Below the pieces are notes generated by a model, which saw only the letters and a program-made list of their open reading frames with translations, made no database searches and had not been told where the DNA came from. DNA of 64,000 nt. Source: Mayamaea pseudoterrestris. Lineage: Eukaryota > Bacillariophyta > Bacillariophyceae > Sellaphorales > Sellaphoraceae. The translations under genes were made by a program, and so were the position numbers. Below, one piece after another: positions 50,264-59,246 of this stretch. The stretch is from assembly GCA_027923505.1 (NCBI GenBank), contig BROI01000001.1, positions 1,792,001 through 1,856,000 of the forward strand, given 5' to 3'. Position 1 is the first letter of the stretch, and each line of letters starts with the position of its first letter.

Positions 50264-51895
50264 ATGGCGTCTCGGCCGTCCTCCTGGCTGCTGCGGGCAG
50301 TGACTGCCGTCACTGCGACTCCGTTTGTTTTGTGCGAAGATTCTGAAAGTAAAGCCGAAACAGTGAATTCGAAGCAGCAACCGCGCTTCTCCTCCTTCTC
50401 TTCGTTTCCATCTACCAAGCAAAACGTCGCTGCACCTACACCGACAGCTAATGCCAAGCCTCGTAGCAGCCTCTCCTCGCCATATATTGTAGCAACGCAA
50501 AGCAGAGTCCTACTAGAGTTTGATCCATCGTATAATGATGCTGAACATACAAGAACTGGTGACAGCAAACCGTCCGTCACGGAAGACGACGGTGACACGG
50601 CCAAGGAACATGATGCCCATGATTCAACGACGGAAAAGGAGAAACATGCTCAGGAAGATTCCTATCCAAATTTTTCGCGGCACGGCAAGAATGCGTTACT
50701 ACCAAAATACTTGACCAAGGAACTATATATGGAGCTAGTCAACGAAACGACGGAAAACGGCGTCAACTTGGAGCATGTGATTCGCGCCGGCGTTTGCCTG
50801 CCCCACGGCGCCCAGCCGCCCCGCGGCATTTCCGGCGTCTTTGCCGGAGACGCTTCCAGCTATCGGACCTTTGCCAAACTATTTTTGCCGCTGCTGGAAG
50901 ACTTTCACCATACACCAAAGTATCGCAAGCACAATAACAAGCAAACGCAGCAACAGCAACAACAAGATCAACAACAAAAGCAAACACCCCAAAATCAGTC
51001 ACGTTCCTTGCAACGCTTCCAATCCAACCTGAATCCGCAACACTTGCTCAAGCACCAGCTCGACCCGGACGGCACGTACATTTTGTACACGCGCATGCGC
51101 TTGGCGCGCTCCATTGAAAGCTTTTCGTTTGGTCCCTGCATTTCACGCTCCGACAGAAGAAGGGTGGAAGGGTTGCTCAAAACGTGCGTGCAGGATTGGA
51201 ACCTCAACAAGCACAACAAGCTTACGGGTGGCAAGTACTTGAGCTTATTGGAAATGACCAATGCGCAGCATGAGGACTTGATACGCCGGCGACTGCTCTT
51301 TCGCGATCCCAGTGAGTTTGACATTTCGGCAGGCTTGGGACGCGACTGGCCGGATGCGCGCGGCATTTTCTGCGACGACTGGGAAAATACGTCTATCATG
51401 ATTTGGGTGAATGCACCGGAGGACCACTTGTGGATCATTTCCAACTCCAAGGGAGGAAACGTTCAATCTGTTTTCACCAAGCTTTCGCAAGCCGTGTGGG
51501 CGCTTGAAACGAGTCTAAAGCACCAAGGCTACTCGTTTGTGGAAGACAAGCGTCTTGGCTTTTTAAACTCGTGTCCATCCAACATTGGACCCGCGCTCAA
51601 GGCAAGCGTCTATGTCAAGCTGCCGCGGATATCACGACTCCCGGGCTTTTACAAGCTCATTCGCAACTTGCGACTGGAGGCGATTTCCTCGTACGAGCGA
51701 TCCGACAAGCGATTCACTGGCATTTTTGACATTGCCAATGCCGAGTCGCTAGGTAAGAGTGAAGTGGAGCTCATTAACATTATGATTCGGGGCGTTGGCA
51801 TTTTGATTGAATTGGAAAAGAAGCTTGAGAATGGAGATCAAGTTGATTTATACACTGAAATTGACAAGCTAGGTGGCGCGCCTTTGAATGATTGA
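50264..51895 (+). CDS. Degenerate phosphagen (creatine/arginine) kinase homologue
   Basis: Clearly of the ATP:guanido phosphotransferase fold, 543 residues. The N-terminus (LLRAVTAVTATPFVLCED) could be a signal or mitochondrial presequence, followed by a disordered acidic stretch to about 145. The small helical domain (LPKYLTKELYMELVNE; VFAGDASSYRTFAKLF) is split from the catalytic domain by a Gln-rich insert. Retained: TRMRLARSIESF, LGRDWPDARGIF, EDHL with its catalytic Glu, and the reactive Cys near 437 in NSCPSNIG. Changed: the nucleotide-contact Arg of DHLRxIS is Trp near 390, the Arg of the LRxxVHxKLP strand is Lys, and the RGTGG loop is replaced by a Ser/Lys/Arg-rich sequence. The gene is intact but probably not a normal kinase. 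Confidence 0.83.
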   Translation: MASRPSSWLLRAVTAVTATPFVLCEDSESKAETVNSKQQPRFSSFSSFPSTKQNVAAPTPTANAKPRSSLSSPYIVATQSRVLLEFDPSYNDAEHTRTGDSKPSVTEDDGDTAKEHDAHDSTTEKEKHAQEDSYPNFSRHGKNALLPKYLTKELYMELVNETTENGVNLEHVIRAGVCLPHGAQPPRGISGVFAGDASSYRTFAKLFLPLLEDFHHTPKYRKHNNKQTQQQQQQDQQQKQTPQNQSRSLQRFQSNLNPQHLLKHQLDPDGTYILYTRMRLARSIESFSFGPCISRSDRRRVEGLLKTCVQDWNLNKHNKLTGGKYLSLLEMTNAQHEDLIRRRLLFRDPSEFDISAGLGRDWPDARGIFCDDWENTSIMIWVNAPEDHLWIISNSKGGNVQSVFTKLSQAVWALETSLKHQGYSFVEDKRLGFLNSCPSNIGPALKASVYVKLPRISRLPGFYKLIRNLRLEAISSYERSDKRFTGIFDIANAESLGKSEVELINIMIRGVGILIELEKKLENGDQVDLYTEIDKLGGAPLND

Positions 51896-51957
51896 TTTAG
51901 TAAAGCAAGTATAAGCTGCTACCATAGTCTTTAATATTACATATCCAGCCATAATAT

Positions 51958-52983
51958 TTACTTCTTGTTATTAGAAAATAGTATGGGAGCTGCCGCTCGA
52001 AAATACACACTGCCACTCGTCACTGTGATCAACGCCGAAGCGTACAGCATGACTTGCGCGGGCACATAGAGTTTACCCAGCGCCGCACTAGCCGTCGTGA
52101 CGATTCCAGCACTATCATTTGCCGGCACTGCCAGCAGCAGCGTCAACGCCACCATGGTCAGTGCCGCCTTGACCTTGCCCTGCATGCCCACCTTGACCGT
52201 TTCTCGCGCGTTGCGCGTCGCCATCCACTCGCGGAGCGCCGAAACGGCCATCTCGCGCGCCAAAATGACGCATGAAGGAATGGCCACTCTGACGCCGTAG
52301 CGGCCCGTCAGTAGTATCAAGCAGGTGCTCACCATTAACTTGTCGGCGACGGGGTCCAAAAAGGCGCCAAACGAACTGGACACGTCCCACCGCCGCGCCA
52401 GGTAACCGTCCAGCCAGTCGGTCAATGAGGCGACGGCGAAAATGAGACTCGTAGCAACGTGCATGTTGGGCTGGTAAAAGGTGTAGACAAAGAGTGGAAT
52501 GGCGGCGCATCTCAGATAAGTCAAGTAGTTGGGGAGCTCGTGCCACGGAAATGACGGAAACGCTCTTCGAATAGCTCCGGCTGGTGTCGCGTTTGGTCCG
52601 AGTAAGCTGTTCGTCTGCGGAGGTGGTTTGACGGATGGAGTGCTTGTGACGGAAGTGTCGGTGATGACTGGAGGAACGGGGTCAGGAGCCAGTAAGTCGG
52701 TAGATGCTGCTGGCAATGTAGTAGCTGCCTTAGCATTAACTGCAGCAGGCGCCGGTGCCAACGGCGTGACGAGTGTCGTTGGTGCCGGACGGTCTCCCAT
52801 GGGCATGGTGGCCTTTTCCGTTTCCGAAAGCTCACTGCTGCCACTGCTGCTGCCTCCCCTCCAGCGCCGGACAAGGTTGCGTTGATCCACCATTTTCGAC
52901 GGCATGAATGAGGTAACGGCGTACGATGAAAGAGTGAGACTCAAAATCACCGTCAGGGAAAAGACGAGGCGCGATCGAGACAT
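51958..52983 (-). CDS. PGP1: Phosphatidylglycerophosphate synthase, probable plastid form
   Basis: Transfers a phosphatidyl group from CDP-diacylglycerol to glycerol-3-phosphate, the committed step to phosphatidylglycerol. I take the start at ATG 52983 (341 residues) because it opens a signal peptide (MSRSRLVFSLTVILSLTLSS) with a Phe-first site (YAVTS before FMPSKM), the pattern of complex-plastid import. In-frame ATGs upstream, at 53070 for example, are possible. A Ser/Pro/Ala-rich linker precedes the catalytic domain. The CDP-alcohol phosphotransferase signature is complete: DWLDGYLARRWDVSSSFGAF followed by LDPVADKLMV, that is DGxxAR, 8 residues, GxxxDxxxD. Several membrane helices follow. 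Phosphatidylglycerol is needed in thylakoids, which fits plastid location. Confidence 0.88.
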   Translation of the reverse strand: MSRSRLVFSLTVILSLTLSSYAVTSFMPSKMVDQRNLVRRWRGGSSSGSSELSETEKATMPMGDRPAPTTLVTPLAPAPAAVNAKAATTLPAASTDLLAPDPVPPVITDTSVTSTPSVKPPPQTNSLLGPNATPAGAIRRAFPSFPWHELPNYLTYLRCAAIPLFVYTFYQPNMHVATSLIFAVASLTDWLDGYLARRWDVSSSFGAFLDPVADKLMVSTCLILLTGRYGVRVAIPSCVILAREMAVSALREWMATRNARETVKVGMQGKVKAALTMVALTLLLAVPANDSAGIVTTASAALGKLYVPAQVMLYASALITVTSGSVYFRAAAPILFSNNKK

Positions 52984-53253
52984 GAGAGAGAAAGAGTCTG
53001 TAAGAGGTGCCAAGGGAGTTGCTGCGGATAAAAGCTTCACAAAGATACGCACGTTGATGTTGCATGTCATGGTCGACGGTCGCAAATCGTTTTCGAAAAG
53101 TAAGTACCGCTGCGATGAAAAAGCAGTCGTGTTCGTGACTCACAATTGCGTGGCTGTCAAGCGTCGTCGAGAGATCAAACTGCAACTGTTCCTTCATCAC
53201 TGGTCCCGCCGCCTACCGACTGCACTTTACACCTTTATAATATATAATTCAAG

Positions 53254-53568
53254 ATGCATCTAATGTATTACCTTGATACAAGTGGAAAGCGGGTGTATAC
53301 GCTCAAGGTGAGTTGCGATAATGTGGAACAGAAGACAGCCATGTCGATTGACTGATTTTGTTGCTGCATGCTGCTAGGTCTTGCTTGATACAAAACTTCC
53401 TCATGAATTACTGCTCTTTTTACACAGAAAATGACACCGACCGAAAAGGTGACGGAGAGTGCCCATCCCGCACGTTTCTCGCCCGACGACAAGTTTTCGA
53501 GGCAGCGCGTCGCCTTGAAGAAGCGATTTAATATCTACCTTCCAGACTCGCCGCAGAAGCAATTTTAA
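53254..53568 (+). CDS. NOP10: H/ACA snoRNP subunit NOP10, two exons
   Basis: A small core protein of H/ACA RNPs, which pseudouridylate rRNA. Exon 1 is 53254-53307 (18 codons) and exon 2 is 53428-53568. The intron 53308-53427 (120 nt) has a GTGAGT donor and a TTACACAG acceptor in phase 0. The product is 64 residues, the usual length of NOP10. Hallmarks: [19 protein letters not shown] at the N-terminus, then [25 protein letters not shown] and a short tail. The zinc-binding Cys of archaeal relatives are absent, as in other eukaryotes. It is convergent with SmD3. Confidence 0.95.
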
Positions 53569-53733
53569 AATGATTGAACATATATATATAGAAACAAAAA
53601 AGTTGCAATGAATATATTTATTACTATTGTATGCGTGCATTCAAGGGGCAGGCAGAAAGGAGCCGCGTTCATTCATCAGACAGAAGCAATCCATGGCAGG
53701 GCATTTCTTTCCGTGTATAGAGCAGCAGAAAAG

Positions 53734-54078
53734 CTAGACTCGTTTTCGCTTCTTCGCTTGCCCATCACGAGCACTCGCTTCATCCATCTTTCGCTTTTGA
53801 CTCGACACCTTTTGCAGCATGGGTGCCGACTTTAATAAATCCGGAAGCGCAATGAATCGAATCGATTTGCCGCGCAAGTACACCGTCGGTAGCTTGGATA
53901 TTTGACCAGTCCGCGACGTGCGCAGTACTTCGGAGAGGCTCACGTTCATCGTGTCTTCGGCGCCCAGCAGCAAGCCGCGGTAGATTTCGCCGCTCTTGAG
54001 TTCGACGGTGATTTTCATGCCTTCGGCTTCGTACAGCAGCTTGATGGGAATGCCAACAGTGTTGGTGGTGGAAGTCAT
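53734..54078 (-). CDS. SNRPD3: Small nuclear ribonucleoprotein Sm D3
   Basis: A ring subunit of spliceosomal snRNPs, 114 residues. Sm1 motif: VGIPIKLLYEAEGMKITVEL then KSGEIYRGLLLGAEDTMNVS. Sm2 motif: VYLRGKSIRFIALPDLLKSA, with the D3-typical PMLQ following. The basic tail ends KKRKRV and could act in nuclear import; the Arg-Gly repeats of animal SmD3 are replaced by a Lys/Arg tail. No intron. Confidence 0.95.
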   Translation of the reverse strand: MTSTTNTVGIPIKLLYEAEGMKITVELKSGEIYRGLLLGAEDTMNVSLSEVLRTSRTGQISKLPTVYLRGKSIRFIALPDLLKSAPMLQKVSSQKRKMDEASARDGQAKKRKRV

Positions 54079-54755
54079 GATGATTGCTATTTCTTTATAT
54101 GTTTACTAGTGCTTTTCACTGTTATGCTTAGGCTGCGTTTTTGTTCGTTGATGCGTCGGCAGGTAAAGTTGATGTGTGCACGCTGGATCCATGGTGGAGC
54201 CAGACGCTGCGTAGTTACTACGAGAACCACTGCGATGCTTGCTATGATCCGATTCCATTGAGCCGGATGTACAATACAATGCAGTATAAGTACTATATTG
54301 CATCTCCCCTTTTTACTACGCTGGAGAGCATTAGAGCAGCCATTAACATTTTTATAGATTTCGAGTCTGGCCTGTGAGGGGGAACAAGTACACGCGTACG
54401 CGTAGGTGTCGATGTGCATTCTGCGACTGCTGCCATGATCGGGTTATAAAAAGGATTGAAGCCTTACTCTAGCAGCAGACGACGAATTTAAGCTTGCCGA
54501 CGAATAGACATCATGTCGAGCATGTTGCACAGCATAAGTTGGTGTCAATGGATTGGCGCGATTAACTGTAAGGTGATCAACAATTCGCACCCTCGCTTTC
54601 AGTGCTTCCGCTATCTCCTATCGGGTATAATTTAAACTGTTGTAAAATCTTTATTTGATACTGTAATTGGTGCTATCCTAATGTGCTATCGTACTGCGAG
54701 AAAACATTCGAAAGCGAGCACATGGCCGATGCACGCTCTCTAAACACTCCTTTTC
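54079..54755. other. Intergenic, no supported gene
   Basis: About 680 bp between SmD3 and the DYGYGDA-repeat gene, both on the minus strand. Only short frames. Confidence 0.45.
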
Positions 54756-55550
54756 TTAAAATGCCACTGATAGTCGCTTGCGCATCTTGGCCATTTTGCC
54801 ACGCAGTCCACCCTTTCGTCGCTGATCCTTGGGATCAATGGCCGCACCCCCAGAATGTTCATAAACGTTTTCCATGCCATCGTCCGAAATGCTCGAGCGA
54901 GGTCCTCGACTCTTTGGTTCGCGGTGCTTCTTTGTAGGACTTTTGGTCACTTTAGCTTCCTGCGAATGATCCAAGTAGGTGGAAGAGTTGTCATTGTCAT
55001 GAACCGGGTCACGAATGACTTCCTCCTCCTCGGCTGGCTCGGGTTCCTTTGGCTTGGTGGGCGCTGCAGTCTTTACGTTCGCCCCCGGCGGCGGCCCAGC
55101 AAGATGCTGCAGCATGGCAAGACGGTCTCCGTCAAAGTGAGCCGGAGGCGGCGCTCCATTTGCTTCTCCTTCTCCCGAAACCAGTGAATACTTGGTCACG
55201 GAACATCGGCGCTTGACTTGTCCGCGTCGCTTGGGAGCGGAACGAGCACCACCAGGGGCTCCTTCATCGTCACTCGTTCCATAGCCCATGTTGTTGCCAT
55301 CATCGCTCGAGCCATATCCCATGTCTTGGTCGGGCTTGGCGTCACCGTATCCCATGTCTTCCGCCGGAGCCGCATCGCCGTATCCGTAGTCTTCGGCTGG
55401 TGGAGCAGCATCGTCGTCTCCATAACCGTAATCCGTTTCCGGAGCAGCATCGCCGTAACCGTAGTCGTCTGCGGAAGGCTCAGCCTTGCCATAGCCGTAG
55501 TCTTCCTCCTCGGCTGCTCCGTATCCGTAGTCAATGTTTGCCATGGTCAT
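54756..55550 (-). CDS. Acidic DYGYGDA-repeat protein, function unknown
   Basis: A 264-residue product; the first ATG (55550) and the third codon are both possible starts. Residues about 7-95 are tandem repeats of the form DYGYGDAAPxxE, drifting to DMGYGDA and MGYGTSD at the end. A basic segment KRRGQVKRRCSVTKYSL follows, whose RRCS fits a basophilic-kinase site. A Pro/Glu-rich linker leads to a second basic part (KKHREPKSRGPRSSISDD) and a strongly basic C-terminus (GLRGKMAKMRKRLSVAF) that could form an amphipathic helix. There is no signal peptide. I recall YGYGDA repeats next to an RRxSVTKYSL-type motif in other diatom proteins; the function is not known to me. Confidence 0.72.
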   Translation of the reverse strand: MTMANIDYGYGAAEEEDYGYGKAEPSADDYGYGDAAPETDYGYGDDDAAPPAEDYGYGDAAPAEDMGYGDAKPDQDMGYGSSDDGNNMGYGTSDDEGAPGGARSAPKRRGQVKRRCSVTKYSLVSGEGEANGAPPPAHFDGDRLAMLQHLAGPPPGANVKTAAPTKPKEPEPAEEEEVIRDPVHDNDNSSTYLDHSQEAKVTKSPTKKHREPKSRGPRSSISDDGMENVYEHSGGAAIDPKDQRRKGGLRGKMAKMRKRLSVAF

Positions 55551-56156
55551 GCCAAAATGCTTTGATGAGTGTTTGTGAGTTGAGGGAAGCTTGGGTGCGT
55601 GTGACAGAGAGGGCGCGCGGCGATTGGAGAGGCCGCTTTCGAAAATGACCCGAAATGACTCTCTTGTTAAGCCGATGGTGTTCGTCGCACGAAGAAACTA
55701 AGGTTCGGGTTCAATTCACGAATAGAATTTAGCTACGCATCATGAAACAGGGGAAAGTTACACCTGACCTTCCGTACTCGTAGGTTGTAGATTTGAGGTA
55801 GACACTTGTGAATAAATGTGTATGCGATTACAGGTCTAATTTTTTTTGTAATCAGTCCATAGTCTGTTGTTACCATGAAAACACTGTGTTTGTGTTCGCG
55901 TCACCAATCATTACTTACAACTATAGCATTTGGTCGCATTTCCGTACATCATAAAGCTTGTCATGAAGGTTAGTGTCAGTGATGTTATTAGTTGCGGCTA
56001 CAGCGAAGATACGACGCTTTACAACCGAGTTGCAATACTACTGTACCGTAGACGGGCAGCTTTCAAAATATGCATGCCTCCATCACTTTCAGCAACACAT
56101 AGACTGCAAAATCGCCAAGTAACGACGCAACATATACTAGACTACATCCAATTGCA
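55551..56156. other. Intergenic, no supported gene
   Basis: About 600 bp upstream of the DYGYGDA gene and downstream of Hikeshi. No gene signal. Confidence 0.5.
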
Positions 56157-56855
56157 TTAAGAATCTTTCTTTCTCATCATGAAATTTGGATCTCGTCGAA
56201 ACTTTGCTTCGAATCGCTGAAACCATCGATCAAAGATATTCTTTGGCACCACCATTTGATTGGACCCTCCACTCCCAGTGTCAAACGACTGCATGAAGGT
56301 GAACAAGTCGTAGGCAATCGTTTGCGCCACCATTAATCGGCGATTGTGCATGTCGGCAGGTGCATTGGAAACGTTTAACACATTCTGCAGTGGCTCCAGT
56401 GCGACGCCAATGGTAACGTAGACGGGTTGGTTGCTGCTGGATACTTCCAAGAGTTGCTCATGCTCGCTCCAACCAGTCGCAAAGACGCGGGATGGTATCG
56501 TTGGTGTCAATGAACCTAGTAGTTCAAAGCCAGTGGATGGTGGCACTTGGTTGGGAGCCACTGGAACGTCGGCTGTGATTTGCCAGTAGACGAGCACGCC
56601 GTAGTTGGGCGGTAACGGAACGTTTGGCATGAGGAATAGTACAATTTCGGATATACTGGAGAGTGGAGCTGGTAAATCGCCTGGACAATGGAGTCTTAGA
56701 GCAAATTTCTGACCTGATGCGTCGACTGGAGCAAAGTCGGTTCGGACTGGACAACCATTGACGACGAGGCCAAACAGGTGCTGTTGCTGCTGCTGTGGCT
56801 GCTGCTGGGCAACTGTCGGACCTCCATTTGTCTGTGTAGGTAACGTAAAGTTCAT
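56157..56855 (-). CDS. HIKESHI: Hikeshi-family Hsp70 nuclear import factor (OPI10)
   Basis: Hikeshi carries Hsp70 into the nucleus under heat stress. The product is 232 residues from the first ATG (56855). An N-terminal Gln/Pro run (about 12-26) precedes the beta domain: HLFGLVVNGCPVRTDFAPVD, then ISEIVLFLMPNVPLPPNYGV and FELLGSLTPTIPSRVFATGW. The C-terminal helical part has VYVTIGVALEPL, MVAQTIAYDLFTFMQSF and the diagnostic end VPKNIFDRWFQRFEAKFRRD followed by PNFM. Slightly longer than the human protein because of the Gln run. It is divergent from a plus-strand gene and shares a control region with a TACCGGTA. Confidence 0.88.
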   Translation of the reverse strand: MNFTLPTQTNGGPTVAQQQPQQQQQHLFGLVVNGCPVRTDFAPVDASGQKFALRLHCPGDLPAPLSSISEIVLFLMPNVPLPPNYGVLVYWQITADVPVAPNQVPPSTGFELLGSLTPTIPSRVFATGWSEHEQLLEVSSSNQPVYVTIGVALEPLQNVLNVSNAPADMHNRRLMVAQTIAYDLFTFMQSFDTGSGGSNQMVVPKNIFDRWFQRFEAKFRRDPNFMMRKKDS

Positions 56856-56999
56856 TGCAAGTATTAGAAGCACACCAACGGTTTAAGTGACGGAACAAGT
56901 GAGATCGCAGCCTTTGACGTGGAATGTGATGGAATGAAGAAACGACGATGAGCTCTCACAAATCTTCGCGTCACATCGGTTATGAGTGGGCCTAAATCG

Positions 57000-57007
57000 T
57001 ACCGGTA
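57000..57007. promoter_or_regulatory. TACCGGTA palindrome in divergent promoter
   Basis: Lies between the starts of Hikeshi (144 bp away) and the LVFKGEK protein (86 bp away). Context CGTACCGGTACTC is like the AKR pair and AUH site. Confidence 0.45.
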
Positions 57008-57092
57008 CTCGGTTTGATCCGACGACGCGTTCCATCTTTCCATCACTTCGTGCGGCACGATCAAGTAAATCAGCATCAAGACTATTGCCATA

Positions 57093-57743
57093 ATGGGACG
57101 CGGACAACTTGTATTCAAGGGTGAGAAACCATCGAAGAAGAAGAAGGCGACCAAACACAAATCGGATCCTTTGCGCGAGGAACAACAGCACGTGACGCAA
57201 GCAGAAGCAGCCGACTCTGCGCCAGCACAACCTTCCATGTTAGTTGCAGCAGCAACAACAACAGCATCAACAAAACCACCATCTACTCCAACCGTACAAA
57301 AGGGCATTGGAAAGATTACAACGTCGGGGACCGTCGTGACGGGACACGGAACGCAATTCACCAGGCAACTTAACGTTGGCGACGCCATGCTTGTGACGCA
57401 ACAGGGGCAGCAGGAAATGCGCGTGGTTACCATGCGACTCAGTGACACGTCCATTAATCTTTCGAGCGTTTTGAGTAACGATGTAAAGCATCCAAGTGAC
57501 TTTGAATTCATCGTCAAGCCTCGAGCAGCAGCATCCTTGTCGAAGCAATCGAATAACGACAACATACTCAAGCAGGAGGAGCAGGCAGCCTTTGGCACGT
57601 TTAGTAGTCACAAGGAGCTGATATACCACGAAAAGACGGAGCATGGGTCCTATCGCATCAAGAAGCAAACGGTGGAGGGAGACGTGACACGGAGCGACTT
57701 GCTGCAAATGCGGGCCAAGAGAAAGAGTGACAAGTATTGTTAG
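57093..57743 (+). CDS. Basic conserved protein with beta domain, function unknown
   Basis: A 216-residue product. The start MGRGQLVFKGEKPSKKKKAT is followed by a Thr/Ala-rich linker to about 65. Residues about 70-145 form a small beta domain (GTVVTGHGTQFTRQLNVGDA, then MRVVTMRLSDTSINLSSVLS) of a type often seen in phage and structural proteins and in some protist proteins. The end is charged (SSHKELIYHEKTEHGSYRIK; SDLLQMRAKRKSDKYC) and looks conserved. The Lys-rich LVFKGEK start is reminiscent of FAM32A-like nuclear proteins, but I do not claim that family. A nuclear location is inferred only. Confidence 0.6.
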   Translation: MGRGQLVFKGEKPSKKKKATKHKSDPLREEQQHVTQAEAADSAPAQPSMLVAAATTTASTKPPSTPTVQKGIGKITTSGTVVTGHGTQFTRQLNVGDAMLVTQQGQQEMRVVTMRLSDTSINLSSVLSNDVKHPSDFEFIVKPRAAASLSKQSNNDNILKQEEQAAFGTFSSHKELIYHEKTEHGSYRIKKQTVEGDVTRSDLLQMRAKRKSDKYC

Positions 57744-58111
57744 AGTAGTCAATAGTGACAGTGGCGACGATAAGATTGCAATGAGATGACGGATGGACGG
57801 ATGATGAATGAATAAGTACTGTATTTAAAAAGGTGCTTAGTTTTCTTTGTCGTTTGCAAGATGCCATTCACTTCGAGGGAATTCTGGTCATTGCAATGGC
57901 CCACTATGGTACGTTTCGTGAAGGTTAAGATGTCAAGATATTTCACATCACCTTGCTATATTTGCAATTGTAAACAAAAGTTCTTTTATTAAAATGCAGT
58001 TTAGTAATCACAAAAGCTGTACGTGAGGCAGCAACAACGTGGCCGACACACGATACATCCAAGCCCACAGTGCCAAGTTCTGTGTAATGCAGCATTCGAG
58101 CCATGCCTTGT
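57744..58111. other. Convergent 3' flank
   Basis: About 370 bp between convergent genes; no gene seen. Confidence 0.5.
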
Positions 58112-58717
58112 TCAGTTTATAGATCGCCTCCTCGATGGTCTTATCACTTTAATGATGGCTGACGATACTGCATCAAAGACACGCTCCCAACTAGCTCGCG
58201 TATTTGCGTCAAACTTGTCGCCCAGCGTTTGTTCGAGCGCCGACATCATGGATTGCTCCAAGACTCGCCAATGCTCTGGTCGTATTTTCGCAAACAATCC
58301 AGCTTCGTTTCCCATTTCCATGAGTTGCGAAAATAGCATGTCCATGTCTGGTCCCAGCGAACATACAATAAAATCAAGTGTTGATGCACATTCGCGTGCG
58401 CTTGCTTTAAATTGAGGAGATTCGTACATCTTGTCGCCTTTCGTTCCGAATGGAAGGAAGACTGCAACAGCGAATGGATCTAATTCTAGTGACCTGTAGT
58501 TACAATGAATGTCAGACATGAAACAATCCCTGAATTATTCCCCTTCGACTGCACCTTGACAGCGCCAGAAAGACTGTCGAAGCAATCAACGATCAACGCA
58601 AACGCACCGTCGAATCATTTTGGTCCCAAACGAGTCTTCCCAATTTGGATCATTTCTAACAGCATCCCAGCTATTGCTGATGGCCATGGTGGTGTCGTAG
58701 CTTACTGGAGTGATCAT
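58112..58717 (-). CDS. Globin without heme-binding histidines, two exons
   Basis: Exon 1 is 58717-58608 (36 codons plus 2 nt) and exon 2 is 58493-58112. The intron 58494-58607 (114 nt, GTGCGT donor, CTACAG acceptor) fits the phase; the product is 163 residues. An in-frame stop lies just upstream of ATG 58717. The fold is recognised by helix A (TMAISNSWDAVRNDPNWEDS), the B-C corner ELDPFAVAVFLPFG with the CD1 Phe, helix E QFKASARECASTLDFIV, and the G and H helices RPEHWRVLEQSMMSALEQTL and RASWERVFDAVSSAII. Single-domain globins have His at E7 and F8. Here E7 reads Ser (FKASA), and the F8 region is MEMGNEAGLFAKIRPE with no His. Heme binding is therefore doubtful. Confidence 0.82.
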
Positions 58718-59168
58718 GGAAGCTTGCTATGACTTGCCGTCTCATGTCGAGTGATGGCGCGGCAAAAGCGGCGCGCCATTTCGGACGTCGAGCACGCGTG
58801 TTATTACCACTGTGATGTTTAGTACCGATGCGATTTTGGTCGTGCTTCCCTTTGATTTTGGCGATCACGATTTACAGGTTAGAATGATGAAACGGACTGC
58901 CTGAACCACTGACAGCGTGGACAGACACAACATAAAACGCCGCTCGTCTGTCTCCCGAAACGGACGAGCACGCGCTAAGTGGGAGATTGGATCGGACCGT
59001 TACGAAGTTGCCGTGATGACTGTCACGACTGATGATGTGGAGTGTGGAAGGAGCAGCTATTGTTACGACCGCGCTCGCCGCTTTCATTGATCATTCTTCC
59101 GTCCTGCTTTACAATATAGCTGATCCCTCAAAAGTGATAGAGAGAGTGTGTAAAGATCATTAACCTGT
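58718..59168. other. Globin 5' flank up to the duplication junction
   Basis: About 450 bp, including an inverted repeat CTCGTC...GACGAG near 58946-58971. It ends at the junction 59168/59169, where the sequence changes to a copy of the fumarase intron. Confidence 0.55.
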
Positions 59169-59246
59169 TTGTAAAACAATGTGAACGCGAGCGCATGAGA
59201 GATAAAGTGATTTGTAAAAAGGTAAATGATTATGCTGAGAAACAAG

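Noticed and set aside
56864-57598. 244-codon minus-strand frame opposite the LVFKGEK gene
   Set aside because: Cys/Ser-rich antisense shadow that also crosses the divergent promoter.
58505-58732. 75-codon plus-strand frame over the globin intron and exon 1
   Set aside because: The opposite strand gives a phase-perfect globin first exon, so this is its shadow.
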